From contig CANJEF010000055.1 of assembly GCA_947472965.1 (NCBI GenBank), positions 1 through 7,495 of the forward strand: DNA of 7,495 bases, read 5' to 3'. Source of the stretch: Sphingobacteriales bacterium (GTDB taxonomy: Bacteria > Bacteroidota > Bacteroidia > Chitinophagales > Chitinophagaceae). Position numbers and translations under genes: made by a program. This document shows, piece by piece, positions 1-6,529 of this stretch. A model generated the notes under the pieces. That model was not told where the DNA came from. It saw only the letters and a list, made by a program, of their open reading frames with translations, and did no database searches. The stretch's first letter is position 1. Each line of letters begins with the position of its first letter.

Positions 1-2551
1 AAACTTGGTTCCCCTGTGCATCCCTTAGATATAGAAAGGTATGTAATGCGCCAATTGGATATCCCACTTTTTGCTGAACAACGCGACCGCCTCCACCACC
101 AACTGTAATTACAGTGTCGGCAGGAGAGGAGCCCAGCTTCAACACTTCAGAAGTATTATAGGAGCCGTTTACATTGACGTCCCATTTGAAATTTTTATTT
201 CGGATTGGCGAAAACGTCAATTGCATTTCAATACCCTTGTTCATGCTTTCACCAATGTTGATCAATTTGTTTGTGAATCCAGACGCATCAGAAATTTGAG
301 CGGCAAGGATCTGATCTCGGGTGATTTTATAGAAATAAGCAATGTCAAATCCAACACGGTTGTTGAACAACTTCAACTCCATACCTGCCTCAGACTCCGA
401 AACCCTTAATGGTCGTAGGTTTGGATTAGGAACAAGTGTTGTATTTATTCCACCAACAGGAATGGTTGCACCTGCAGGATTTGGAAATAGGTTGTTGTTA
501 ACTCCAAAATAAAGTGCATTTGAATATGGCGCAACATTATCGTCACCCACTTCAGCATATGCTGCGCGGAACTTACCATAGCTAATCCATGAAGGCATCT
601 TGAACTTTTCAGAGAAAATAAAACTACCTGTTACAGAAGGATAAAAAATACTTCTAGCATCAGCAGCCAGCGTTGAGAACCAGTCATTCCTTCCTGTTAC
701 ATTTAGGAACAAGAAAGTCCTGTATGAAAATTCTGCAGCACCATAAAGAGAATTAACTGCTCTCTCGGCTTTTGCATATAATGGATCTTTAGCACGTCCA
801 TTCATGATTGTATATAAGCCAGGCTGCACAAAGTCTTGAACGGTAACACTATTATATTCATTGCTCCTGTACATTTGGTTACCGCCAAGAGTCAAGTCAA
901 AACCAAAGTCTTTTATTTTCCTATTTCCACCAATCAGGAAATCATAGTTTCGCTCACGAAACCTTCGAATATCCTGTGTATAGGATCCATTAATGAAACC
1001 AGTTGGTGCAGGTGGAATAGGTGCATACCCGTTTGGAATATTATAGTCCTGGTAGCGGGAATAATAATCCTGTGCAATTCTACCTTGTGCGTATATCCAT
1101 TTATTAATCTGATAGCGAACAGAAACATTCCCAAAAACCCTGTCACGCTTGATATTTTCAAAACGGTAATTCAGGGAATAATATGGATTGTTTCTAACCA
1201 AAAATCTCGACATAACAAACTCATTCCCATTAGGAAGTAGTTGGTTTTGTTCCATTGCCTCAAACGGCATTGAGTTGGCCAGTGTATAAATCACTGTTGG
1301 AATCGCCATATCCTGGGTATTAACCTGTGGCGGATTCTTATTATACTCATTGGAATAATTCACATTACCCTGAACAGTTAAACTCTTGTTGATGTTTTGA
1401 GTAAATCCAATGTTAATTGTTTTTTTGTTGAACACATTGTTTGATAACAACCCTTGGTTATCCGTATTTGAAAGGGACATGCGGAACGAACCATTTTCAC
1501 CACCATTCGACAAGGTGACAGTATTGGTCATATTGGTTGCATTGCGGTAGAATTTTTTATAGCGATTGGAGACAGGCTGATAAGGCCATTCCTCACCATC
1601 AAATAAAATCTGTTTCATGCCAGGTTGAAACTTTTCACCAAAGCTCCACACGGCTGATGTCGGGTTGGCCGTTGTTGGTCTAACACCTCTTTCACCCTGT
1701 CCATATTCAAACTGAAAATCAGTAAAATCCAATGCTTGATCTGTTGTGTAGTTTGAGTTGTATTCTAACCCAATACCCTTACCAGATCCTTTTTTAGTAG
1801 TAATCATAACAACCCCATCTTTTGCTCTTGAGCCATATAATGCCGAGGCTGTCGCTCCTTTTAATACAGTAATTGTTTCGATATCATCTGGATTAATAGA
1901 AGCAAAACCGTCGCCGCCATCAGAGCTGTTCACTTGACCAGCCCTTGCACCAATTCCACCACCTAAACCATACGTGGTATTATCCATTGGAACCCCATTC
2001 ACTACAATCAATGGTTGGTTAACACTATTGAAAGAGGATTGACCGCGTATTCTAATCTTGGTTGAACCTGTTGGTCCAGTTCCAAAGGATGATATGTTGA
2101 CGCCAGATAATTTTCCCTGCAACGTTGCCATTGGGCTTGACGTTCGGTTCGTTGCAATGGCATCACCATTGACAGTAGCAGTAGCATAACCAATGCGCTT
2201 TGCTTCTTTACGAATACCCAATGCTGTTACCACCACATCTTGCAAGTTTTTGGGGTCGCTCGAAAGAATGACATTGACTTCGCCAGCACCACTAAGTTTA
2301 ATGCTCTTCTCCAGATATCCCACATACGTGAATATCAGGGTTGCATTTGCAGGAGCCTTTATGGAATAATTACCATTTGCATTGGTAATGGTTCCTTGAT
2401 CGTTTTCTGCAATTCGAACATTAACACCAGCAAGTGGTTCTTTGTCTGCTCCGGTTACTTTTCCTGTGACGGAGACGGTTTGAGCCAGAACATAAACCTG
2501 ACATACAAATAACAAGTATGTAAGGAATAATAGATTTTTTTTCATTTTCAT
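1..2551 (-). CDS. SusC/RagA-family TonB-linked outer-membrane transporter (3' end outside window)
   Basis: TonB-dependent beta-barrel transporter that would carry an oligosaccharide or other bulky nutrient across the outer membrane, normally with a SusD lipoprotein lid. Hand translation gives 850 uninterrupted codons to the window edge; family members are usually about 1000 residues, so the last barrel strands and stop are missing. Visible parts: signal peptide at residues 1-23 (KMKKN, then a hydrophobic stretch ending VLA, with Q24 starting the mature protein); a carboxypeptidase-regulatory-like domain at about 25-100 (VTGKVTGADKEPLAGVNV, FTYVGY); a TonB-box-like segment DVVVTALGI at 105-113; and a plug domain at about 120-255 with the SusC signatures LQGKLSGVNIS, IRIRGQSS, VLKGATASALYGSRA and GVVMITTKKG. 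The rest is aromatic-rich barrel. Start is ATG at 2551; ATG at 2545 is also possible. It begins 55 bp after the preceding dehydratase-like gene, with no convincing promoter between, so co-transcription is likely. Substrate is not readable from the sequence. The susD gene expected downstream would lie outside the window. Confidence 0.96.
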   Translation of the reverse strand, partial: MKMKKNLLFLTYLLFVCQVYVLAQTVSVTGKVTGADKEPLAGVNVRIAENDQGTITNANGNYSIKAPANATLIFTYVGYLEKSIKLSGAGEVNVILSSDPKNLQDVVVTALGIRKEAKRIGYATATVNGDAIATNRTSSPMATLQGKLSGVNISSFGTGPTGSTKIRIRGQSSFNSVNQPLIVVNGVPMDNTTYGLGGGIGARAGQVNSSDGGDGFASINPDDIETITVLKGATASALYGSRAKDGVVMITTKKGSGKGIGLEYNSNYTTDQALDFTDFQFEYGQGERGVRPTTANPTSAVWSFGEKFQPGMKQILFDGEEWPYQPVSNRYKKFYRNATNMTNTVTLSNGGENGSFRMSLSNTDNQGLLSNNVFNKKTINIGFTQNINKSLTVQGNVNYSNEYNKNPPQVNTQDMAIPTVIYTLANSMPFEAMEQNQLLPNGNEFVMSRFLVRNNPYYSLNYRFENIKRDRVFGNVSVRYQINKWIYAQGRIAQDYYSRYQDYNIPNGYAPIPPAPTGFINGSYTQDIRRFRERNYDFLIGGNRKIKDFGFDLTLGGNQMYRSNEYNSVTVQDFVQPGLYTIMNGRAKDPLYAKAERAVNSLYGAAEFSYRTFLFLNVTGRNDWFSTLAADARSIFYPSVTGSFIFSEKFKMPSWISYGKFRAAYAEVGDDNVAPYSNALYFGVNNNLFPNPAGATIPVGGINTTLVPNPNLRPLRVSESEAGMELKLFNNRVGFDIAYFYKITRDQILAAQISDASGFTNKLINIGESMNKGIEMQLTFSPIRNKNFKWDVNVNGSYNTSEVLKLGSSPADTVITVGGGGGRVVQQKVGYPIGALHTFLYLRDAQGNQV

Positions 2552-2606
2552 GTGGCTTTACAAGTGATTAAAAAATAATTGAGAATTTATGATGAGGGTT
2601 GATATT

Positions 2607-3869
2607 TTACCAGTTATGAATTGCTCCATCCGGACTTTTCAAATATGGATGAGGATATTTTGTATTTGATGAAACTTCGAAAAGGAATGTTGCTTTTTTG
2701 GGATCAAATTTTACTCCCAATCCCGGTGCAGGATTCAAAAACAATTTCCCCTTTTCAAAAAGCATATAATCATCATTGAAATAGGCTGGTCTTTCCATTT
2801 CGCCTCCTGCCAATTCCATTAAACAACGAACAGGACTACTTGAACCAAGAACATGAACAAGACTTGCCGTTGAGAGTGGACCTGTGAAATGGGGTATCAT
2901 ACCAACATAGTGTGTTTCACACATTGATGCGATTTTTTTGAGTTCTGATATACCGCCAGAATTTGGAAGCGTAACCCTTGAATAATCGATTAATCTATTT
3001 TCTATCAATTCGTTGATATCCCAACGGTCACCAAACTGTTCGCCAACAGCAATAGGTACGGTGGTTAAGCTTCTAACTGTTTTATACACACCAGGATTTT
3101 CAGATCGAATGATATCTTCTATGAAATAAGGTTCAAGGCCTTCTATTTCCTTACATATTTTAAGACCATCCTGCGTGTCGAAACGAGTATGCAGATCTAT
3201 GGCCCATTTTCCACCACCACCCACGGCTTCATCCATCTTCTTACAATGCTCAATTGTTTTTTTTACATTTTCATAAAACTCAAATGGTTGTTCACCACTT
3301 CCCCCTGTAGGTCCAGTTCTGTAACATCTGAACCCGTCCTTAATACAATCTTGCGCACGATCATACTCTGTTGCTCCTTTTGAATTTTTATACCCCGTTG
3401 CATAACAGTCGATATAATCTCTTGTTGCACCACCAAGTAATTCATAAACAGGTACACCAATTGCCTTTCCTTTAATATCCCAAAGTGCCATTTCGATGGC
3501 ACCCAACCCGTGAAGTTTTTCCCTACCTGGAGGATAAAACATGGTGCGATACATGTATTGCCAAAGGTGTTCAATCCTAAATGGATCTGTGCCAATTAGC
3601 ATCTGCGCACATTGTTCAACCATGTCTTTGGTGCCACCTTCACCAATACCAATAATTCCACCATCGGTTTCAATTTCCACAATGCCTCTTGCTTGGTTGA
3701 ATAACGGCTTAGTGTAACCAGGAGCTGCATAGTACCTGATCTTTTTAATCTTGAGATTGGAACTTGCTGTTTGGGTGAAATTTTTCGGAGCAGCCTTAAG
3801 TCCCGAGAGCCCACCTAGCAGGGCTCCCGAGCCCAAAAGTGCTGACTGAAAAAAGTTTCTTCTTTGCAT
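2607..3869 (-). CDS. Tat-exported enolase-superfamily acid-sugar dehydratase-like protein (second tandem copy)
   Basis: A 420-residue member of the mandelate racemase/muconate lactonizing enzyme branch of the enolase superfamily, most like galactonate/mannonate dehydratases; the expected chemistry is Mg-dependent removal of water from a sugar acid to give a 2-keto-3-deoxy acid. Residues 1-27 form a twin-arginine signal (RRNFF followed by SALLGSGALLGGLSGL), so export to the periplasm is predicted. The N-terminal capping domain covers about 40-150 and the barrel about 160-390. Likely metal ligands are D225 (IDLHTRFD, with H227 two residues on), E251 and E277 (VGEQFGDRW). The likely catalytic His is H327 (MIPHF), with D295 (LIDYS) as possible partner. 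The KxK motif of racemase-type members is absent; YRTGPTGG occupies that region. It is a close paralogue of the gene just upstream, identical at most positions including the last 19 residues. It differs next to key residues: EDI instead of EDP at 251-253, and PHF instead of PHG at 326-328. The ATG follows the upstream stop by 27 bp, indicating an operon. Exact substrate unknown; racemase/epimerase activity not excluded. Confidence 0.93.
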   Translation of the reverse strand: MQRRNFFQSALLGSGALLGGLSGLKAAPKNFTQTASSNLKIKKIRYYAAPGYTKPLFNQARGIVEIETDGGIIGIGEGGTKDMVEQCAQMLIGTDPFRIEHLWQYMYRTMFYPPGREKLHGLGAIEMALWDIKGKAIGVPVYELLGGATRDYIDCYATGYKNSKGATEYDRAQDCIKDGFRCYRTGPTGGSGEQPFEFYENVKKTIEHCKKMDEAVGGGGKWAIDLHTRFDTQDGLKICKEIEGLEPYFIEDIIRSENPGVYKTVRSLTTVPIAVGEQFGDRWDINELIENRLIDYSRVTLPNSGGISELKKIASMCETHYVGMIPHFTGPLSTASLVHVLGSSSPVRCLMELAGGEMERPAYFNDDYMLFEKGKLFLNPAPGLGVKFDPKKATFLFEVSSNTKYPHPYLKSPDGAIHNW

Positions 3870-3896
3870 GCGATCGTTTTTAATTTTTTTAAATAG

Positions 3897-5156
3897 TTAC
3901 CAATTATGAATGGCCCCATCAGGACTTTTTAAATAAGGATGAGGGTATTTGGTGTTCTCAGTTACTTCAAAAAGAAATGTGGCTTTTTTAGAATCGAACT
4001 TCACTCCCAAACCCGGATTGGGATTTAAATAAATCTTACCATTTCTAAAGTCATTTAAATCGCTGTTGAAATATGGCACTGGAGATAAGCCACTTCCCTC
4101 ATATAAACAACGCGCTGGACTTGTAGCACCCATTACATGGACTAATGCGGCAACAGAAAGTGGACCAGTTCCATGCGGAATCATTCCTACATAGTGGGTT
4201 TCACACATAAATGCTAACTTTTGAAACTCGATAATTCCGCCGGTATTGGGCAAGGTGAAACGCGTATAATCTATCAAATGATTTTCAATCAATTCATTTG
4301 TTTCCCATCTATCACCGAATTGTTCACCAACAGCCAGTGGCACTTTTGTCATTTGACGAACTGTTTTGTATACTGCCAGATTTTCTGAGCGGATTGGATC
4401 TTCAACAAAGTATGGCCCAAGAGGTGCAATTTCATTGCATATAATCATTGCATCGTTTAAGTCAAACCGTGTATGTAGGTCAATGGCCCAATTTCCATGC
4501 CCTGCAGCTGCAGCAACAACTTTACATTTTTCGATGGTATCTTTTACGTTTTGTCCCGGATCAAATCGAATGTTCAAGTCATTGCCCCCGGTAGGACCAA
4601 TTCGGTAAACACGATAGCCTTCCTCTATTACAGCCCGGGCTGTTTTTTCCTGCTCCGCTTTGGTAAGGTAATCGCCCCCTCCTTTATAACACTCTATATA
4701 CTCCCGTGTGGCACCTCCCAATAATTCATACACTGGAACATTTAAAGCCTTGCCTTTAATATCCCATAAAGCCATTTCAATAGCACCGAGTGCATGCAAT
4801 TTTTCACGGCCTGGTGGATAGAACATCGAACGATACATATATTGCCAGAGGTGTTCAATTCTGAAAGGGTCAGCACCAATCAACATTTGAGAAAGTTGCT
4901 CAACCATATCCTTGCTTCCCCCTTCTCCAATGCCAATGATACCGCCATCCGTTTCAATCTCTACAATGCCTCTGGCTTGATTGAAAAGGGGCTTTGTATA
5001 TTCTGGCGCAGCGTAATACCTTATTTTTTTAATCTTAAGATTAGACGTTGCTACTTGTGTAAATTTTGCAACAGGAGATGCCTTCAAACCATTCAGGCCA
5101 CCCATGAGTGCTGTTGAGCCTAACAATGCAGATTGAAAAAAATTCCTTCGTTGCAT
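3897..5156 (-). CDS. Tat-exported enolase-superfamily acid-sugar dehydratase-like protein (first tandem copy)
   Basis: A 419-residue mandelate racemase/muconate lactonizing enzyme family protein, the first gene after the predicted promoter. It begins with a twin-arginine signal (QRRNFFQ, then a small-residue hydrophobic core to about residue 24 and a KAS site), so it is probably folded in the cytoplasm and exported to the periplasm. The capping domain spans about 40-150 and the TIM-like barrel about 160-390. Predicted metal ligands are D226 (IDLHTRFD, with H228 as a possible acid/base), E252 (FVEDPIRSEN) and E278 (VGEQFGDRW); D296 and H328 (MIPHGTGPLS) resemble the Asp-His dyad of galactonate-type dehydratases. 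These motifs match the dehydratase subgroup better than racemases, which carry KxK at the end of the second barrel strand; here that region reads YRIGPTGG. Of the two paralogues this one keeps the usual EDP and PHG contexts, so it is the better candidate for a standard enzyme. Length is typical for the family plus the signal. Candidate substrates are aldonates such as galactonate, gluconate or mannonate, but this is inference. The predicted leader is about 100 nt. Confidence 0.94.
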   Translation of the reverse strand: MQRRNFFQSALLGSTALMGGLNGLKASPVAKFTQVATSNLKIKKIRYYAAPEYTKPLFNQARGIVEIETDGGIIGIGEGGSKDMVEQLSQMLIGADPFRIEHLWQYMYRSMFYPPGREKLHALGAIEMALWDIKGKALNVPVYELLGGATREYIECYKGGGDYLTKAEQEKTARAVIEEGYRVYRIGPTGGNDLNIRFDPGQNVKDTIEKCKVVAAAAGHGNWAIDLHTRFDLNDAMIICNEIAPLGPYFVEDPIRSENLAVYKTVRQMTKVPLAVGEQFGDRWETNELIENHLIDYTRFTLPNTGGIIEFQKLAFMCETHYVGMIPHGTGPLSVAALVHVMGATSPARCLYEGSGLSPVPYFNSDLNDFRNGKIYLNPNPGLGVKFDSKKATFLFEVTENTKYPHPYLKSPDGAIHNW

Positions 5157-5241
5157 ATTGCTGTTTATTGCTTCCTTTTTTTTACACTCAACATATTTCT
5201 GTTATTGCCTATTGTGAATGCGTTTAAAATGAGGACTTTAG

Positions 5242-5253
5242 TTAATCGATTAA
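5242..5253. promoter_or_regulatory. Predicted LacI-family operator, perfect 12-bp palindrome
   Basis: TTAATCGATTAA reads the same on both strands and has the central CG typical of LacI-family operators. It sits about 8-20 nt downstream of the expected transcription start for the dehydratase operon, a classic repressor position. A second dyad (AGTTAA at 5240-5245, TTAACT at 5255-5260) surrounds it. The LacI-family gene starts 1.2 kb upstream and ends about 150 bp from the site, so local regulation is likely, though which protein binds is inferred. Confidence 0.6.
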
Positions 5254-5265
5254 GTTAACTCATAG

Positions 5266-5297
5266 CTAATTTAACAACATTTTAGAATAAATACAAA
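5266..5297 (-). promoter_or_regulatory. Predicted Bacteroidota-type promoter for the dehydratase-susC operon
   Basis: On the minus strand, TTTG (5297-5294) is followed by 20 nt and then TAAATTAG (5273-5266). This matches the Bacteroidota primary sigma factor consensus TTTG/N19-21/TAnnTTTG with one mismatch in the -7 box. The surrounding DNA is very AT-rich. The predicted start, near 5260, gives a leader of about 100 nt before the ATG at 5156. Upstream of that ATG is a weak purine run (AAGGAAG), about 14 nt away, so a Shine-Dalgarno role is doubtful. The operator at 5242-5253 overlaps the initially transcribed region. Confidence 0.5.
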
Positions 5298-5349
5298 ATA
5301 ATATTTTTTTTATTCCCATAAAATAGAAAATACCGGCTACATAAGCGCA

Positions 5350-5361
5350 TTAATCGTTTAA
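5350..5361. promoter_or_regulatory. Predicted second LacI-family operator, near-perfect palindrome
   Basis: TTAATCGTTTAA differs from the perfect palindrome at 5242-5253 by one base and keeps its central CG. Its centre lies 108 bp upstream of the other site and roughly 95 bp before the predicted transcription start, so the two copies bracket the promoter. This arrangement suits a repressor that bridges two operators by DNA looping. It lies 49 bp past the end of the lacI-type gene. Confidence 0.5.
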
Positions 5362-5377
5362 TAATTGAGCGTAGTTT

Positions 5378-5413
5378 TTAAACAACAAGGGGGGAGAAGA
5401 AAAATTTGTTTAA
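5378..5413. repeat. AT-rich inverted repeat spanning the stop of the lacI-type gene
   Basis: Eight-base arms TTAAACAA (5378-5385) and TTGTTTAA (5406-5413) are perfect inverted copies around a 20-nt loop containing a G6/C6 run. The stop codon of the regulator lies in one arm. It could form a weak hairpin at the mRNA end, but no U-run follows, so I do not call it an intrinsic terminator. No better terminator is visible after the regulator gene. Confidence 0.3.
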
Positions 5414-6447
5414 CCGACTTGTTTAGATCGGGAAGAAGCCCGGGGAATGAGTGTAGCCTGCATTAGAACCTGCTTATTTGGCGTTTCGGGATGATTGATT
5501 TTGTGAATAAGCAACTCAACAGCCTTTTTTCCCAATTCATCCATTTGTTGCATAATGAATGTAATTGGACATTGGTATAAATCGAATAGTTCAGCCTGGC
5601 CAAAACTTACTACACCAATATCTTCGGGCACCCGAAGTTTTAGTTCATTAATGTATTTCAGGCCATTCACCGCCAGGTTATAAGTACTAAAAATAATGGC
5701 ATCAACAGGCTTTTTTGAAGAAATCATGTCATCAATCGCCGCTCTCGTTTTAACCTGAACTTCATTCAGCAACACCTTTCTAAGCCAATTTGAAGGTGGA
5801 ACAATTCCATGCACTTGCAACGCATCTTGATACCCCCTCACCCTTTCTTTCATGTGATGCAAGGCTGAATCATAAGCAATCAGGCCTATATTTCTATATC
5901 CCATCTCAACCAAATGGGTACAGGCGTCAAATGCGGCCTGATAATTGTTGGTGGAAACGTAATTTGTTTGGATTTCAGGAAAGAATCGGTCTAGTAAAAC
6001 AAAGGGGACGTTTTGATCAATTAACTCCCTGATTTTTTGCTGTGAATTTTCTGCAGATACAATAATAAACCCATCTACAGAACGGTCAAGCAACACATCA
6101 ATTAAATCCGAAGATTTAGAAGCATCTTCATCAGAACTTCCATAAAAAACAGTGTAACCAAATCGCTTTGCCTCATTTTCAACCACACGTGCAATATTTG
6201 CAAAGAATGGATTTGAAATATCAGCAATAACAAGTCCTAGTGTCTTGCTCTTTCCACTTCTTAGGCTTTGTGCAATGAAATGGGGCTTGAAATTCATTTC
6301 CTTAGCAATGGCATTGATTTTTATGGCCATTCCCTTGCTAACTTTTCCCTCCTTGTCCTTCCCATTCATTACATAGGAAACCAAAGCGGTTGACACACCT
6401 GCCTTTAAAGCGATATCCTTTAATGTTACCTTTTTCCTTTGCTTCAT
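5410..6447 (-). CDS. LacI-family transcriptional regulator
   Basis: A 345-residue sugar-responsive DNA-binding protein of normal family length. The helix-turn-helix is at residues 8-29 (TLKDIALKAGVSTALVSYVMNG). A short insertion follows (KDKEGKVS), as is common in Bacteroidota members. The hinge region is at about 52-66 (NFKPHFIAQSLRSGK); L62 corresponds to the leucine that intercalates at the central CG of LacI/PurR operators. From residue 69 onward is a periplasmic-binding-protein-like effector domain (TLGLVIADISNPFF, DGFIIV, FVLLDR, NIGLIAYDS, VRGYQDAL, PEDIGVVSFG). The protein probably acts as a dimer or tetramer in the cytoplasm and senses a sugar or sugar-acid intermediate, but the ligand is not deducible. 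It is separated by 253 bp from the dehydratase-susC operon, whose leader holds two matching CG-centred palindromes, so it is the obvious candidate repressor. An 82-bp gap separates it from the PQQ dehydrogenase gene upstream. I found no convincing promoter of its own and no clear Shine-Dalgarno sequence. Confidence 0.96.
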   Translation of the reverse strand: MKQRKKVTLKDIALKAGVSTALVSYVMNGKDKEGKVSKGMAIKINAIAKEMNFKPHFIAQSLRSGKSKTLGLVIADISNPFFANIARVVENEAKRFGYTVFYGSSDEDASKSSDLIDVLLDRSVDGFIIVSAENSQQKIRELIDQNVPFVLLDRFFPEIQTNYVSTNNYQAAFDACTHLVEMGYRNIGLIAYDSALHHMKERVRGYQDALQVHGIVPPSNWLRKVLLNEVQVKTRAAIDDMISSKKPVDAIIFSTYNLAVNGLKYINELKLRVPEDIGVVSFGQAELFDLYQCPITFIMQQMDELGKKAVELLIHKINHPETPNKQVLMQATLIPRASSRSKQVG

Positions 6448-6489
6448 AAACTTTTGATACCAGCTCTTTTTAAAGCATAAAAATAAATT

Positions 6490-6509
6490 AAAAAAACGAG
6501 TGTCTACTC
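6490..6509 (-). terminator. Possible weak intrinsic terminator after the PQQ dehydrogenase gene
   Basis: On the minus strand, 21 nt after the stop codon, GAGT-AGAC-ACTC can form a 4-bp stem with a 4-nt loop (6509-6498), possibly lengthened by two G-U pairs. One base later comes a run of seven T (6496-6490). The stem is short, so termination would be partial, and read-through into the regulator gene remains possible. Confidence 0.3.
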
Positions 6510-6529
6510 ACAACAATCCGTTGGTGTAA

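Noticed and set aside
934..2193. Short minus-strand reading frames at 934-1161 and 2008-2193 that could suggest a broken susC
   Set aside because: They lie in a different frame from the susC-like gene, whose own frame I translated from 2551 to the left edge without any stop or frameshift.
71..2512. Plus-strand reading frames at 71-409, 836-1240 and 2240-2512
   Set aside because: They are antisense to the clearly recognisable SusC-type coding sequence, have no recognisable domains and no promoter-like context.
2552..2606. A separate promoter for susC in the 55-bp gap
   Set aside because: No TTTG/TAnnTTTG pair with suitable spacing is visible on the minus strand; the gap is simply AT-rich.
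3870..3896. Hairpin or promoter between the two dehydratase-like genes
   Set aside because: The 27 bp contain only A/T runs and a CGATCG hexamer; too short for a promoter and without a stable stem.
3189..5117. Overlapping frames inside the two dehydratase-like genes (for example 3263-3595, 3596-3814, 4366-4608, 4794-5117)
   Set aside because: All are shadows of two full-length enzymes with conserved catalytic motifs in the main frame; the shadow proteins look unlike any known family.
5282..5350. A 22-codon minus-strand reading frame in the regulatory gap, as a possible leader peptide
   Set aside because: It starts inside the upstream operator candidate and runs through the predicted promoter, so it would not be on the operon transcript; composition is that of AT-rich noncoding DNA.
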